From positions 6,449,464 through 6,513,463 of the forward strand of contig CM049320.1 in assembly GCA_026874595.1 (NCBI GenBank): DNA of 64,000 bases. Reading direction: 5' to 3'. The translations under genes and the position numbers were made by a program. This document shows positions 15,771 to 30,000 of this stretch, one piece after another. This DNA comes from Sipunculus nudus. Its lineage: Eukaryota > Annelida > Sipuncula > Golfingiida > Sipunculidae. Every line of letters begins with the position of its first letter. Position 1 is the stretch's first letter. Below the pieces are notes generated by a model. It saw only the letters and a program-made list of their open reading frames with translations, did no database searches and was not told the origin of the DNA.

Positions 15771-18700
15771 TGTGACAGTGACAATCTTGTGACACACACC
15801 CTTTATACTTGCTTGTAAATTTGTTTGGGAAAGTCTATGCCATGTTTGTGACAATCTTGTGACAATCTTGTGACACACTCCCTTTATGCTTGCTTGTAAA
15901 TTTGCTTGGGAAAGTCTATGCCATGTTTGTGAAAATCTTGTGATAGTGACAATCATGCGACACACACCCTTTATACTTGGTTGTAAATTTGCTTAGGAAA
16001 GTCTGTGCCATGTTTGTGACAATCTTGTGACAGTGACAATCTTGTGACACACACCCTTTATACTTGCTTGTAAATTTGTTTGGGAAAGTCTATGCCATGT
16101 TTGTGACAATCTTGTGACAATCTTGTGACACACTCCCTTTATGCTTGCTTGTAAATTTGCTTGGGAAAGTCTATGCCAAGTTTGTGACAATCTTGTGACA
16201 GTGACAATCTTGTGACACACACCCTTTATAATTGCTGGTAAAATTGCTTGGGAAAGTCTATGCCATGTTTGTGACAATCTTGTGACAGTGACAATCTTGT
16301 GACACACACACTTTATACTTGCTTGTAAATTTGCTTAGGAAAGTCTGAGCCATGTTTCTGACAATCTTGTGACAGTGACAATCTTGTGACACACACCCTT
16401 TATACTTGCTTGTAAAATTGTTTGGGAAAGTCTATGTCATGTTTGTGACAATCTTGTGACAGTGACAATCTTGTGACACACACCCTTTATGCTTGCTGGT
16501 AAATTTGCTTAGGAAAGTCTGTGCCATGTTTGTGACAATCTTGTGACAGTGACAATCTTGTGACACACACCCTTTATACTTGCTTGTAAATTTGTTTGGG
16601 AAAGTCTATGTCATGTTTGTGACAATCTTGTGACAATCTTGTGACACACTCCCTTTATGCTTGCTGGTAAATTTGCTTGGGAAAGTCTGTGCCATGTTTG
16701 TGACAATCTTGTGACAGTGACAATCTTGTGACATACACCCTTTATACTTGCTAGTAAATTTTCATAGGAAAGTCTGTGCCATGTTTGTGACAATCTTGTG
16801 ACGGTGACAATCTTGTGAGACACACCCTTTATACTTGCTTGTAAATTTGCTTAGGAAAGTCTGTGCCATGTTTGTGACAATCTTGTGACAGTGACAATCT
16901 TGTGACACACACCCTTAATACTTGCTTGTAAATTTTCATGGGAAAGTCTATGCCATGTTTGTGACAATCTTGTGACACACTCCCTTTATGCTTGCTGTTA
17001 AATTTGCTTTGGAAAGTCTATGCCATGTTTGTGACAATCTTGTGACAGTTACAATCTTGTGACACACACCGTTTATACTTGCTTGTACATTTGCTTGGGA
17101 AAGTCTATGCCATGTTTGTGACAATCTTGTGACAGTGACAATCTTGTGACACACACCCTTTATACTTGCTTGTTAATTTGCTTGGGAAAGTCTGTGCCAT
17201 GTTTGCGACATGTTTCAACTTTGTGACAGTGACAATCTTGTGACACATACCCTTTATGCTTGCTTCTAAATTTGCTTGGGACAGTCTGTGCAATGTTTGT
17301 GACAATCTTGTGACAGTGACAATCTTGTGACACACACCCTTTATAATTGCTTGTAAAATTGCTTGGGAAAGTCTATGCCATGTTTGTGACAATCTTGTGA
17401 CAGTGACAATCTTGTGACACACACCCTTTATACTTGCTTGTAAATTTGTTTGGGAAAGTCTATGCCATGTTTGTGACAATCTTGTGACAATCTTGTGACA
17501 CACTCCCTTTATGCTTGCTTGTAAATTTGCTTGGGAAAGTCTATGCCATGTTTGTGACAATCTTGTGATAGTGACAATCATGCGACACACACCCTTTATA
17601 CTTGGTTGTAAATTTGCTTAGGAAAGTCTGTGCCATGTTTGTGACAATCTTGTGACAGTGACAATCTTGTGACACACACCCTTTATACTTGCTTGTAAAT
17701 TTGTTTGGGAAAGTCTATGCCATGTTTGTGACAATCTTGTGACAATCTTGTGACACACTCCCTTTATGCTTGCTTGTAAATTTGCTTGGGAAAGTCTATG
17801 CCAAGTTTGTGACAATCTTGTGACAATCTTGTGACACACTCCCTTTATGCTTGCTTGTAAATTTGCTTGGGAAAGTCTATGCCAAGTTTGTGACAATCTT
17901 GTGACAGTGACAATCTTGTGACACACACCCTTTATAATTGCTGGTAAAATTGCTTGGGAAAGTCTATGCCATGTTTGTGACAATCTTGTGACAGTGACAA
18001 TCTTGTGACACACACCCTTTATGCTTGCTGGTAAATTTGCTTAGGAAAGTCTGTGCCATGTTTGTGACAATCTTGTGACAGTGACAATCTTGTGACACAC
18101 ACCCTTTATACTTGCTTGTAAATTTGTTTGGGAAAGTCTATGTCATGTTTGTGACAATCTTGTGACAATCTTGTGACACACTCCCTTTATGCTTGCTGGT
18201 AAATTTGCTTGGGAAAGTCTGTGCCATGTTTGTGACAATCTTTTAACAGTGACAATCTTGTGACATACACCCTTTATACTTGCTTGTAAATTTTCATGGG
18301 AAAGTCTGTGCAATGTTTGTGACAATCTTGTGACAGTGACAATCTTGTGACACACACCCTTTATACTTGCTAGTAAATTTTCATAGGAAAGTCTGTGCCA
18401 TGTTTGTGACAATCTTGTGACACTGACAATCTTGTGACACACCCTTTATACTTGGTTGTAAATTTGCTTAGGAAAGTCTGTGCCATGTTTGTGACAATCT
18501 TGTGACAGTGACAATCTTGTGACACACACCCTTTATACTTGCTTGTAAATTTGTTTAGGAAAGTCTATGTCATGTTTGTGACAATCTTGTGACACACTCC
18601 CTTTATGCTTGCTGGTAAATTTGCTTGGGAAAGTCTATGCCATGTTTGTGACAATCTTGTGACAGTGACAATCTTGTGACACACACCCTTTTACTTGCTT

Positions 18701-21700
18701 GTAAATTTGCTTAGGAAAGTCTGTGCCATGTTTGTGACAATCTTGTGACAATCTTGTGACACACTCCCTTTATGCTTGCTGGTAAATTTGCTTGGGAAAG
18801 TCCATGCCATGTTTGTGACAATCTTGTGACAGTGACAATCTTGTGACACACACCCTTTAGACTTGCTTGTAAATTTTCATGGGAAAGTCTGTGCCATGTT
18901 TGTGACAATCTTGTGACAGTGACAATCTTGTGACACACACCCTTTATAATTGCGTGTAAAATTGCTTGGGAAAGTCTATGCCATGTTTGTGACAATCTTG
19001 TGACAGTGACAATCTTGTGACACACACCCTTTAGACTTGCTTGTAAATTTGCTTAGTAAAGTCTGTGCCATGTTTGTGACAATCTTGTGACAGTGATAAT
19101 TTTGTGACACACACCCTTTATACTTGCTTGTAAATTTGTTTTGTAAAGTCTATGCCATTTTTGTGACAATCTTGTGACAATCTTGTGACACACTCCCTTT
19201 ATACTTGCTTGTAAATTTGCTTGGGAAAGTCTGTGCCATTTTTGTGACAATCTTGTGACAATCTTGTGACACACTCCCTTTATACTTGCTTGTAAATTTG
19301 CTTAGGAAAGTCTGTGCCATGTTTGTGACAATCTTGTGACAGTGACAATCTTGTGACACACACCCTTTATACTTGCTTGTAAATTTGTTTGGGAAAGTCT
19401 ATGCCATGTTTGTGACAATCTTGTGACAATCTTGTGACACACTCCCTTTATGCTTTCTTGTAAATTTGTTTGGGAAAGTCTATGCCATGTTTGTGACAAT
19501 CTTGTAACAATCTTGTGACACACACCCTTTATACTTGGTTGTTAATTTGCTTAGGAAAGTCTGTGCCATGTTTGTGACAATCTTGTGACAGTGACAATCT
19601 TGTGACACACACCCTTTATACTTGCTTGTAAATTTGTTTTGGAAAGTCTATGCCATTTTTGCGACAATCTTGTGAGACACTCCCTTTATACTTGTTTGTA
19701 AATTTGCTAAGGAAAGTCTGTGCGATGTTTGTGACAATCTTGTGACAGTGAAAATCTTGTGACACACACCCTTTATACTTGCTTGTAAATTTGTTTGGGA
19801 AAGTCTATGCCATGTTTGTGACAATCTTGTGACAATCTTGTGACACACTCCCTTTATGCTTGCTTGTAAATTTGCTTGGGAAAGTCTATGCCAAGTTTGT
19901 GACAATCTTGTGACAGTGACAATCTTGTGACACACACCCTTTATAATTGCTGGTAAAATTGCTTGGGAAAGTCTATGCCATGTTTGTGACAATCTTGTGA
20001 CAGTGACAATCTTGTGACACACACCCTTTATACTTGCTTGTAAAATTGTTTGGGAAAGTCTATGTCATGTTTGTGACAATCTTGTGACAGTGACAATCTT
20101 GTGACACACACCCTTTATGCTTGCTGGTAAATTTGCTTAGGAAAGTCTGTGCCATGTTTGTGACAATCTTGTGACAGTGACAATCTTGTGACACACACCC
20201 TATATACTTGCTTGTAAATTTGTTTGGGAAAGTCTACGTCATGTTTGTGACAATCTTGTGACAATCTTGTAACACACTCCATTTATGCTTGCTTGTAAAT
20301 TTGCTTGGGAAAGTCTGTGCCATGTTTGTGACAATCTTGTGACAGTGACATATTGTGACACACACCCTTTATACTTGCTTGTAAATTTTCATGGGAAAGT
20401 CTGTGCCATGTTTGTGACAATCTTGTGACAGTGACAATCTTGTGAGACACACCCTTTATAATTGCTTGTAAAATTGCTTGGGAAAGTCTATGCCATGTTT
20501 GTGACAATCTTGTGACAGTGACAATCTTGTGACACACCCTTTATAATTGCTTGTAAAATTGCTTGGGAAAGTCTATGCCATGTTTGTGACAATCTTGTGA
20601 CAGTGACAATCTTGTGACACACACCCTTTATACTTGCTTGTAAATTTGCTTAGGAAAGTCTGTGCCATGTTTGTGACAATCTTGTGACAGTGACAATCTT
20701 GTGACACACACCCTTTATACTTGCTTGTAAATTTGTTTGGGAAAGTCTATGTCATGTTTGTGACAATCTTGTCACAATCTTGTGACACACTCCCTTTATG
20801 CTTGCTGGTAAATTTGCTTGGAAAAGTCTATGCCATGTTTGTGACAATCTTGTGACAGTGACAATCTTGTGACACACACCCTTTTACTTGCTTGTAAATT
20901 TGCTTAGGAAAGTCTGTGCCATGTTTGTGACAATCTTGTGAGAATCTTGTGACACACTCCCTTTATGCTTGCTTGTAAATTTGCTTGGGAAAGTCTGTGC
21001 CATGTTTGTGACAATCTTGTGACAGTGACAATCTTGTGACACACACCCTTTATACTTGCTTGTAAATTTTCATGGGAAAGTCTGTGCCATGTTTGTGACA
21101 ATCTTGTGACAGTGACAATCTTGTGACACACACCCTTTATAATTGCTTGTAAAATTGCTTGGGAAAGTCTATGCCATGTTTGTGACAATCTTGTGACAGT
21201 GACAATCTTGTGACACACACCCTTTAGACTTGCTTGTAAATTTTCATGGGAAAGTCTGTGCCATGTTTGTGACAATCTTGTGACAGTGACAATCTTGTGA
21301 CACTCACCCTTTATAATTGCTTGTAAAATTGCTTGGGAAAGTCTATGCCATGTTTGTGACAATCTTGTGACAGTGACAATCTTGTGACACACACCCTTTA
21401 GACTTGCTTGTAAATTTGCTTAGGAAAGTCTGTGCCATGTTTGTGACAATCTTGTGACAGTGACAATCTTGTGACACACACCCTTTATACTTGCTTGTAA
21501 ATTTGTTTTGTAAAGTCTATGCCATTTTTGTGACAATCTTGTGACAATCTTGTGACACACTCCCTTTATACTTGCTTGTAAATTTGCTTAGGAAAGTCTG
21601 TGCCATGTTTGTGACAATCTTGTGACAGTGACAATCTTGTGACACACACCCTTTATACTTGCTTGTAAATTTGTTTGGGAAAGTCTAGGCCATGTTTGTG

Positions 21701-24700
21701 ACAATCTTGTGAGAATCTTGTGACACACTCCCTTTATGCTTGCTTGTAAATTTGCTTGGGAAAGTCTATGCGATGTTTGTGACAATCTTGTGACAGTGAC
21801 AATCTTGTGACACACACCCTTTATACTTGGTTGTAAATTTGCTTAGGAAAGTCTGTGCCATGTTTGTGACAATCTTGTGACAGTGACAATCTTGTGACAC
21901 ACACCCTTTATACTTGCTTGTAAATTTGTTTTGTAAAGTCTATGCCATTTTTGTGACAATCTTGTGACAATCTTGTGACACACTCCCTTTATACTTGCTT
22001 GTAAATTTGCTTAGGAAAGTCTGTGCCATGTTTGTGACAATCTTGTGACAGTGACAATCTTGTGACACACACCCTTTTACTTGCTTGTAAATTTGTTTGG
22101 GAAAGTCTAGGCCATGTTTGTGACAATCTTGTGACAATCTTGTGATACACTCCCTTTATGCTTGCTTGTAAATTTGCTTGGGAAAGTCTATGCCATGTTT
22201 GTGACAATCTTGTGACAGTGACAATCTTGTGACACACACCCTTTATACTTGGTTGTAAATTTGCTTAGGAAAGTCTGTGCCATGTTTGTGACAATCTTGT
22301 GACAGTGACAATCTTGTGACACACACCCTTTATACTTGCTTGTAAATTTGTTTGGGAAAGTCTTTGCCATGTTTGTGACAATCTTGTGACAATCTTGTGA
22401 CACACTCCCTTTATGGTTGCTTGTATATTTGCTTGGGAAAGTCTATGCCATATTAGTGACAATCTTGTGACAGTGACAATCTTGTGACACACACCCTTTA
22501 TAATTGCTGGTAAATTTGTTTTGGAAAGTCTATGCCATTTTTGCGACAATCTTGTGAGACACTCCCTTTATACTTGCTTGTAAATTTGCTAAGGAAAGTC
22601 TGTGCGATGTTTGTGACAATCTTGTGACAGTGACAATCTTGTGACACACACCCTTTATACTTGCTTGTAAATTTGTTTGGGAAAGTCTATGCCATGTTTG
22701 TGACAATCTTGTGACAATCTTGTGACACACTCCCTTTATGCTTGCTGGTAAATTTGCTTGGGAAAGTCTATGCCATGTTTGTGACAATCTTGTGACAATC
22801 TTGTGACACACTCTCTTTATGCTTGCTGGTAAATTTGCTTGGGAAAGTCTATGCCATGTTTGTGACAATCTTGTGACAATCTTGTGACACACTCCCTTTA
22901 TGCTTGCTGGTAAATTTGCTTGGGAAAGTCTATGCCATGTTTGTGACAATCTTGTGACAGTGACAATCTTGTGACACACACCCTTTTACTTACTTGTAAA
23001 TTTGCTTAGGAAAGTCTGTGCCATGTTTGTGACAATCTTGTGACAATCTTGTGACACACTCCCTTTATGCTTGCTGGTAAATTTGCTTGGGAAAGTCTAT
23101 GCCATGTTTGTGACAATCTTGTGACAGTGACAATCTTGTGACACACACCCTTTATACTTGCTTGTAAATTTGCTTGGGACAGTCTATGCCATGTTTGTGA
23201 CAATCTTGTGACAGTGACAATCTTGTGACACACACCCTTTATACTTGCTTGTAAATTTTCATGGGAAAGTCTGTGCCATGTTTGTGACAATCTTGTGACA
23301 GTGACAATCTTGTGACACACACCCTTTATAATTGCTTGTAAAATTGCTTGGGAAAGTCTATGCCATGTTTGTGACAATCTTGTGACAGTGACAATCTTGT
23401 GACACACACCCTTTAGACTTGCTTGTAAATTTGCTTAGGAAAGTCTGTGCCATGTTTGTGACAATTTTGTGACAGTGACAATCTTGTGACACACACCCTT
23501 TATGCTTGCTTGTAAATTTGTTTTGTAAAGTCTATGCCTTTTTTGTGACAATCTTGTGACAATCTTGTGACACACTCCCTTTATACTTGCTTGTAAATTT
23601 GCTTAGGAAAGTCTGTGCCATGTTTGTGACAATCTTGTGACAGTGACAATCTTGTGACACACACCCTTTATACTTGCTTGTAAATTTGCTTCGGGAAAGT
23701 CTATGCCATGTTTGTGACAATCTTGTGACAATCTTGTGACACACACCCTTTATACTTGCTTGTAAATTGCTTAGGAAAGTCTGTGCCATGTTTGTGACAA
23801 TCTTGTGACAGTGACAATCTTGTGGCACACATCCTTTATACTTGCTCGTAAATTTGTTTGGGAAAGTCTATGCCATGTTTGTGACAATCTTGTGACAATC
23901 TTGTGACACACTCCCTTTATGCTTGCTTGTAAATTTGCTTGGGAAAGTCTATGCCATGTTTGTGACAATCTTGTGACAGTGACAATCTTGTGACACACAC
24001 CCTTTATAATTGCTGGTAAAATTGCTTGGGAAAGTCTGTGCCATGTTTGTGACAATCTTGTGACAGTGACAATCTTGTGACACACACCCTTGATACTTGC
24101 TTGTAAATTTGCTTAGGAAAGTCTGTGACATGTTTGTGACAATCTCGTGACAGTGACAATCTTGTGACACACACCCTTTATACTTGCTTGTAAATTTGTT
24201 TGGGAAAGTCTATGCCATGTTTGTGACAATCTTGTGACAATCTTGTGACACACTCCCTTTATGCTTGCTGGTAAATTTGCTTGGGAAAGTCTTTGCCATG
24301 TTTGTGACAATCTTGTGACAGTGACAATCTTGTGACACACACCCTTTATAATTGCTTGTAAATTTGCTTAGGAAAGTCTGTGCCATGTTTGTGACAATCT
24401 TGTGACAATCTTGTGACACACTCCCTTTATGCTTGCTGGTAAATTTGCCTGGGAAAGTCTATGCCATGTTTGTGACAATCTTGTGACAGTGACAATCTTG
24501 TGACACACACCCTTTATACTTGCTTGTAAATTTGCTTGGGACAGTCTATGCCATGTTTGTGACAATCTTGTGACAGTGACAATCTTGTGACACACACCCT
24601 TTATACTTGCTTGTAAATTTTCATGGGAAAGTCTGTGCCATGTTTGTGACAATCTTGTGACAGTGACAATCTTGTGCCACACACCCTTTAAAATTGCTTG

Positions 24701-24740
24701 TAAAATTGCTTGGGAAAGTCTATGCCATGTTTGTGACAAT
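15770..24740. repeat. 8.9-kb satellite segmental duplication, copy 2
   Basis: Tandem partner of the block at 6,880-15,770. Only scattered substitutions and one monomer-sized insertion separate the two in the stretches compared by eye. This points to a recent event, or, less likely, to an assembly that placed two haplotypes in series. Confidence 0.88.
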
Positions 24741-26440
24741 CTTGTGACAGTGACAATCTTGTGACTCACACCCTTTAGACTTGCTTGTAAATTTGTTTGG
24801 GAAAGTCTATGCCATGTTTGTGACAATCTTGTGACAATCTTGTGACACACTCCCTTTATGCTTGCTTGTAAATTTGCTTGGAAAGTCTATGCCATGTTTG
24901 TGACAATCTTGTGACAGTGACAATCTTGTGACACACACCCTTTAGACTTGCTTGTAAATTTTCATGGGAAAGTCTGTGCCATGTTTGTGACAATCTTGTG
25001 ACAATCTTGTGACACACACCCTTTATACTTGCTTGTAAATTGCTTAGGAAAGTCTGTGCCATGTTTGTGACAATCTTGTGACAGTGACAATCTTGTGGCA
25101 CACATCCTTTATACTTGCTCGTAAATTTGTTTGGGAAAGTCTATGCCATGTTTGTGACAATCTTGTGACAATCTTGTGACACACACCCTTTATACTTGCT
25201 TGTAAATTGCTTAGGAAAGTCTGTGCCATGTTTGTGACAATCTTGTGACAGTGACAATCTTGTGGCACACATCCTTTATACTTGCTCGTAAATTTGTTTG
25301 GGAAAGTCTATGCCATGTTTGTGACAATCTTGTGACAATCTTGTGACACACTCCCTTTATGCTTGCTTGTAAATTTGCTTGGGAAAGTCTATGCCATGTT
25401 TGTGACAATCTTGTGACAGTGACAATCTTGTGACACACACCCTTTATAATTGCTGGTAAAATTGCTTGGGAAAGTCTGTGCCATGTTTGTGACAATCTTG
25501 TGACAGTGACAATCTTGTGACACACACCCTTGATACTTGCTTGTAAATTTGCTTAGGAAAGTCTGTGACATGTTTGTGACAATCTCGTGACAGTGACAAT
25601 CTTGTGACACACACCCTTTATACTTGCTTGTAAATTTGTTTGGGAAAGTCTATGCCATGTTTGTGACAATCTTGTGACAATCTTGTGACACACTCCCTTT
25701 ATGCTTGCTGGTAAATTTGCTTGGGAAAGTCTATGCCATGTTTGTGACAATCTTGTGACAGTGACAATCTTGTGACACACACCCTTTATAATTGCTTGTA
25801 AATTTGCTTAGGAAAGTCTGTGCCATGTTTGTGACAATCTTGTGACAATCTTGTGACACACTCCCTTTATGCTTGCTGGTAAATTTGCCTGGGAAAGTCT
25901 ATACCATGTTTGTGACAATCTTGTGACAGTGACAATCTTGTGACACACACCCTTTATACTTGCTTGTAAATTTGCTTGGGACAGTCTATGCCATGTTTGT
26001 GACAATCTTGTGACAGTGACAATCTTGTGACACACACCCTTTATACTTGCTTGTAAATTTTCATGGGAAAGTCTGTGCCATGTTTGTGACAATCTTGTGA
26101 CAGTGACAATCTTGTGCCACACACCCTTTAAAATTGCTTGTAAAATTGCTTGGGAAAGTCTATGCCATGTTTGTGACAATCTTGTGACAGTGACAATCTT
26201 GTGACTCACACCCTTTAGACTTGCTTGTAAATTTGTTTGGGAAAGTCTATGCCATGTTTGTGACAATCTTGTGACAATCTTGTGACACACTCCCTTTATG
26301 CTTGCTTGTAAATTTGCTTGGAAAGTCTATGCCATGTTTGTGACAATCTTGTGACAGTGACAATCTTGTGACACACACCCTTTATACTTGCTTGTAAATT
26401 TTCATGGGAAAGTCTGTGCCATGTTTGTGACAATCTTGTG
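23700..26440. repeat. 1,440-bp tandem duplication within satellite A
   Basis: Sequence from about 23,700 to 25,139 recurs from 25,140 to about 26,440 at an offset of exactly 1,440 bp. Shared private variants include TGTGGCACACATCC, GTCTGTGACATG, CAATCTCGTGACAG and the one-base-short TTGCTTGGAAAGTC at 24,876 and 26,316. After 26,440 the pattern changes to a shorter period of about 342 bp. Confidence 0.85.
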
Positions 26441-27036
26441 ACAGTGACAATCTTGTGCCACACACCCTTTAAAATTGCTTGTAAAATTGCTTGGGAAAGT
26501 CTATGCCATGTTTGTGACAATCTTGTGACAGTTACAATCTTGTGACTCACACCCTTTAGACTTGCTTGTAAATTTGTTTGGGAAAGTCTATGCCATGTTT
26601 GTGACAATCTTGTGACAATCTTGTGACACACTCCCTTTATGCTTGCTTGTAAATTTGCTTGGGAAAGTCTATGCCATGTTTGTGACAATCTTGTGACAGT
26701 GACAATCTTGTGACACACACCCTTTATACTTGCTTGTAAATTTTCATGGGAAAGTCTGTGCCATGTTTGTGACAATCTTGTGACAGTGACAATCTTGTGC
26801 CACACACCCTTTAAAATTGCTTGTAAAATTGCTTGGGAAAGTCTATGCCATGTTTGTGACAATCTTGTGACAGTGACAATCTTGTGACTCACATCCTTTA
26901 GACTTGATTGTAAATTTGTTTGGGAAAGTCTATGCCATGTTTGTGACAATCTTGTGACAATCTTGTGACACACTCCCTTTATGCTTGCTGGTGAATTTGC
27001 TTGGGAAAGTCTATGCCATGTTTGTGACAATCTTGT
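26040..27036. repeat. 342-bp four-monomer repeat at the inner edge of satellite A
   Basis: A four-monomer succession recurs at about 26,040, 26,381 and 26,723 (steps of 341-342 bp). It includes the TTTTCATGGGAAAG variant and the TGCCACACACCCTTTAAAATT variant. It is the last periodic structure before the junction with satellite B at 27,036 and the shortest higher-order period in the window. Confidence 0.75.
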
Positions 27037-30000
27037 AAGTGTTAGTCACTCTTTAATATATCTTTTATATATACGGGTTACCCTAACCCATTCTGGCATG
27101 AATACTCCAGTAAGTGTTTGTCACTAATATTAATATATGCTATAGCCAGGATATGGGTTACCTATCCTTTTGGTCATAAAATATTCCAGTAAGTGTTTGT
27201 CCCTTTTAATATTTGGTATATCCGATATACGGATTACCCTAACTCTTTGGGCATGAAATCCTCCCGTAAATTTTTGTCAATATTAATGTTTGGTATATTG
27301 GAGATAGGGGTTACCCTAACCCTTCGGGCATGAAATACTCCAGTAAGTGTTTGTCACTCTTAATATATACTATATCTGTGATACGGGTTACCCTAACCCT
27401 TCAGGCATGGAAATCTCCAGTAAGTGTTTCTCACTATTAATATTATTATTCGTATATCCAAGATACGGGTTACCATAAGCCTTTGGACATGAAATACTCC
27501 AGTAATTGTATGTCACTATTAATATGTGCTTAATCTGGGATACGGGTTACCCTAACGCTACCTACAGGAAATACTCCAGTTAGTGTTTGTCACTGTTGAA
27601 ATGTGCTATATCTGGTTTACAGGTTACCCTACCCTTTGGGCATGAAATACTCCAGTAAGTGTTTGTTACTTTGAATATTTGGTATATCTTGGATACGGGT
27701 TACCCTTCAGGTATGAAAAACTCCAGTATGTATTTGTCACTATTAATATGTGCTATATCTGGAATACAGGTAACCCTAACCCTTCGGGCATAAAATAACC
27801 AGTAAGTGTTTGTCACTAATAAATATATCGTAAATGCAAGATACGGGTTACCATAAATCTTTGGACATGAAAACTCCAGATTTTGTTTGTCACTATTAAT
27901 ATGCGCTAAATCTTGGATACGAGATGCCCTAACCCGATGGGCATGAAATCTGTCGTGTTTGTCACTTTTAATATAAGGTATATCCAAAAACGGGTTACCC
28001 TAACCCTTCGGGCATGAAATACTCCAGTAAGTGTTTGTCACTCTTAATATATACTATATCTGTGATAGGGGTTACCCTAACCCTTCAGGCATGTAAAACT
28101 CCAGTAAGTGTTTCTCATTATTAATATTAATATTCGTATATCCAGGATACCGGTTACCGTAAGCCTTCGGACATGAAATACTCCAATAATTGTTTGTCAC
28201 TATTAAGATGTGCTAAATCTGGGATACGGGTTACCCTAACCCTACCTACAGGAAATACTCCAGTAAGTGTTTGTCACTAATATTAATATATGCTAAAGCC
28301 AGGATATGGGTAACCTATCCGTTTGGTCATAAAATATTTCAGTAAGTATTTGTCCCTTTTCATATTTGGTATATCCCGTATACGGATTACCCTAACCCTT
28401 CAGGCATGAAATCCTCTCGTAAGTTTTTTGTCAATATTAATGTTTGGTATATTCGAGATACGGGTTACCCTAACCCTTCGGGCATGAAATACTCCAGTGA
28501 GTGTTTTTCACTCTTAATATATACTATATCTCTCATACGGGTTACCCTAACCCTTCATGCATGGAAATCTCCAGTAAGTGTTTCTCACTATTAATATTAA
28601 TTTTCGTATATCCAGGATACGGGTTACCGTAAGCCTTCGGACATGAAATACTCCAGTAAGTGTTTTTTACTTTGAATATTTGGTATATCTGGGACACGGG
28701 TTACCCTTCAGGTACGAAAAACTCCAGTATGTATTTGTCACTATTAATATGTGCAATATCCAGTATACGGGTTACCCTAACCCTTCGGGCATGAAATAAC
28801 CAAAAAATTGTTAGTCACTAATAAATATATCGTAAATGCAATATACGGGTTACCGTAAATCTTTGGACATGAAAACTCCAGATTTTGTTTGTCACTATTA
28901 ATATGCGCTAAATCTGGGATTCGAGATACCCTAACCCGATGGACATGACATCTGTCGTGTTTGTCACTATTAATATAAGGTATATCCAAAAACGGGTAAC
29001 CCTAACCCTTCGGGCATGAAATACTCCAGTAAGTGTTTGTCACTCTTAATATATACTATATCTGTGATACGGGTTACCCTAACCCGTCAGGCATGGAAAA
29101 CTCCAGTAAGTGTTTCTCACTATTAATATTAATATTCGTATATCCATGATACGGGTTACCGTAAGCCTTCGGACCTGAAATACTCCAATAATTGTTTGTC
29201 ACTATTAATATGTGCAAAATCTTAGATACGGGTTACCCTAACCCTACCTACAGGAAATATTCCAGTTAGTGTTTGTCACTGTTTAAATGTGCTATATCCG
29301 GTATATGGGTTCCCCTAACCCTTCGGGCATGAAATAACCAGTAAGTGTAAGTCACTAATAAATATATTATAAATGCAAGATACGGGTGACCGTAAATCTT
29401 TGGACATGAAAACTCCAGATTTTGTTTGTCACTATTAATATGCGCTAAATCTGGGATACGAGATACCCTAACCCGATCGGCATGAAATCCTTGGTTTGTC
29501 ACTATTAATAAAAGGTATATCCGAAAACGGGTAACCCTAACCCTTCGGGCATGAATACTCCAGTAAGTTTTTGTCACTAATATTAATATATGCTATAGCC
29601 AGGATATGGGTTACCTATCCATTTGGTCATAAAATATTCCAGTAAGTGTTTGTCCCTTTTAATATTTGGTATATCCGGTATACGGATTACCCTAACCCAT
29701 TGGGCATAAAATCCTCCCGTAAATTTTGTCAATATTAATGTTTGGTATATTGGAGTGTTTGTCACTCTTAATACATACTATATCTGTGATACGGGTTACC
29801 CTAACCCTTCAGGCATGGAAATCTCCAGTAAGCGTTTCTCACTATTAATATTAATATTCGGATATCCATGATACGGGTTACCGTAAGCCTTCGGACATTA
29901 AATACTCCAATAGTTGCTTGTCACTATTAATATGTGCTAAATCTAGGATACAAGTTACCCTAACCCTACCTACAGGATGTATTCCAGTTAGTGTTTGTCA

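Larger units (their letters stand above)
1..27036 (-). repeat. Satellite A, left array (87/81/70-bp monomers)
   Basis: Uninterrupted tandem array that starts before the window. Read on the minus strand, each monomer runs from ATAAAGGGTGTGTGTCAC through CAAGATTGTCAC, then AAACATGGCATAGACTTTCC and CAAGCAAATTTACAAGCAAG. Three length classes occur. The 87-bp class has a 17-bp core (GTGACAATCTTGTGACA on the plus strand) twice, the 81-bp class has an 11-bp overlap form, and the 70-bp class has the core once. About 320 monomers fit. Variants are shared at regular distances, so the array has higher-order structure (listed separately). No retroelement, tRNA or gene interrupts it. It could be pericentromeric, subtelomeric or an isolated heterochromatic block; the sequence does not say which. 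Confidence 0.97.

Noticed and set aside
183-27030. Dozens of open frames of 60-244 codons in satellite A, on the minus strand
   Set aside because: They are phase consequences of 81- and 87-bp monomers. Many start at GTG or TTG rather than ATG, they end wherever one variant base makes a stop, and two frames are equally open.
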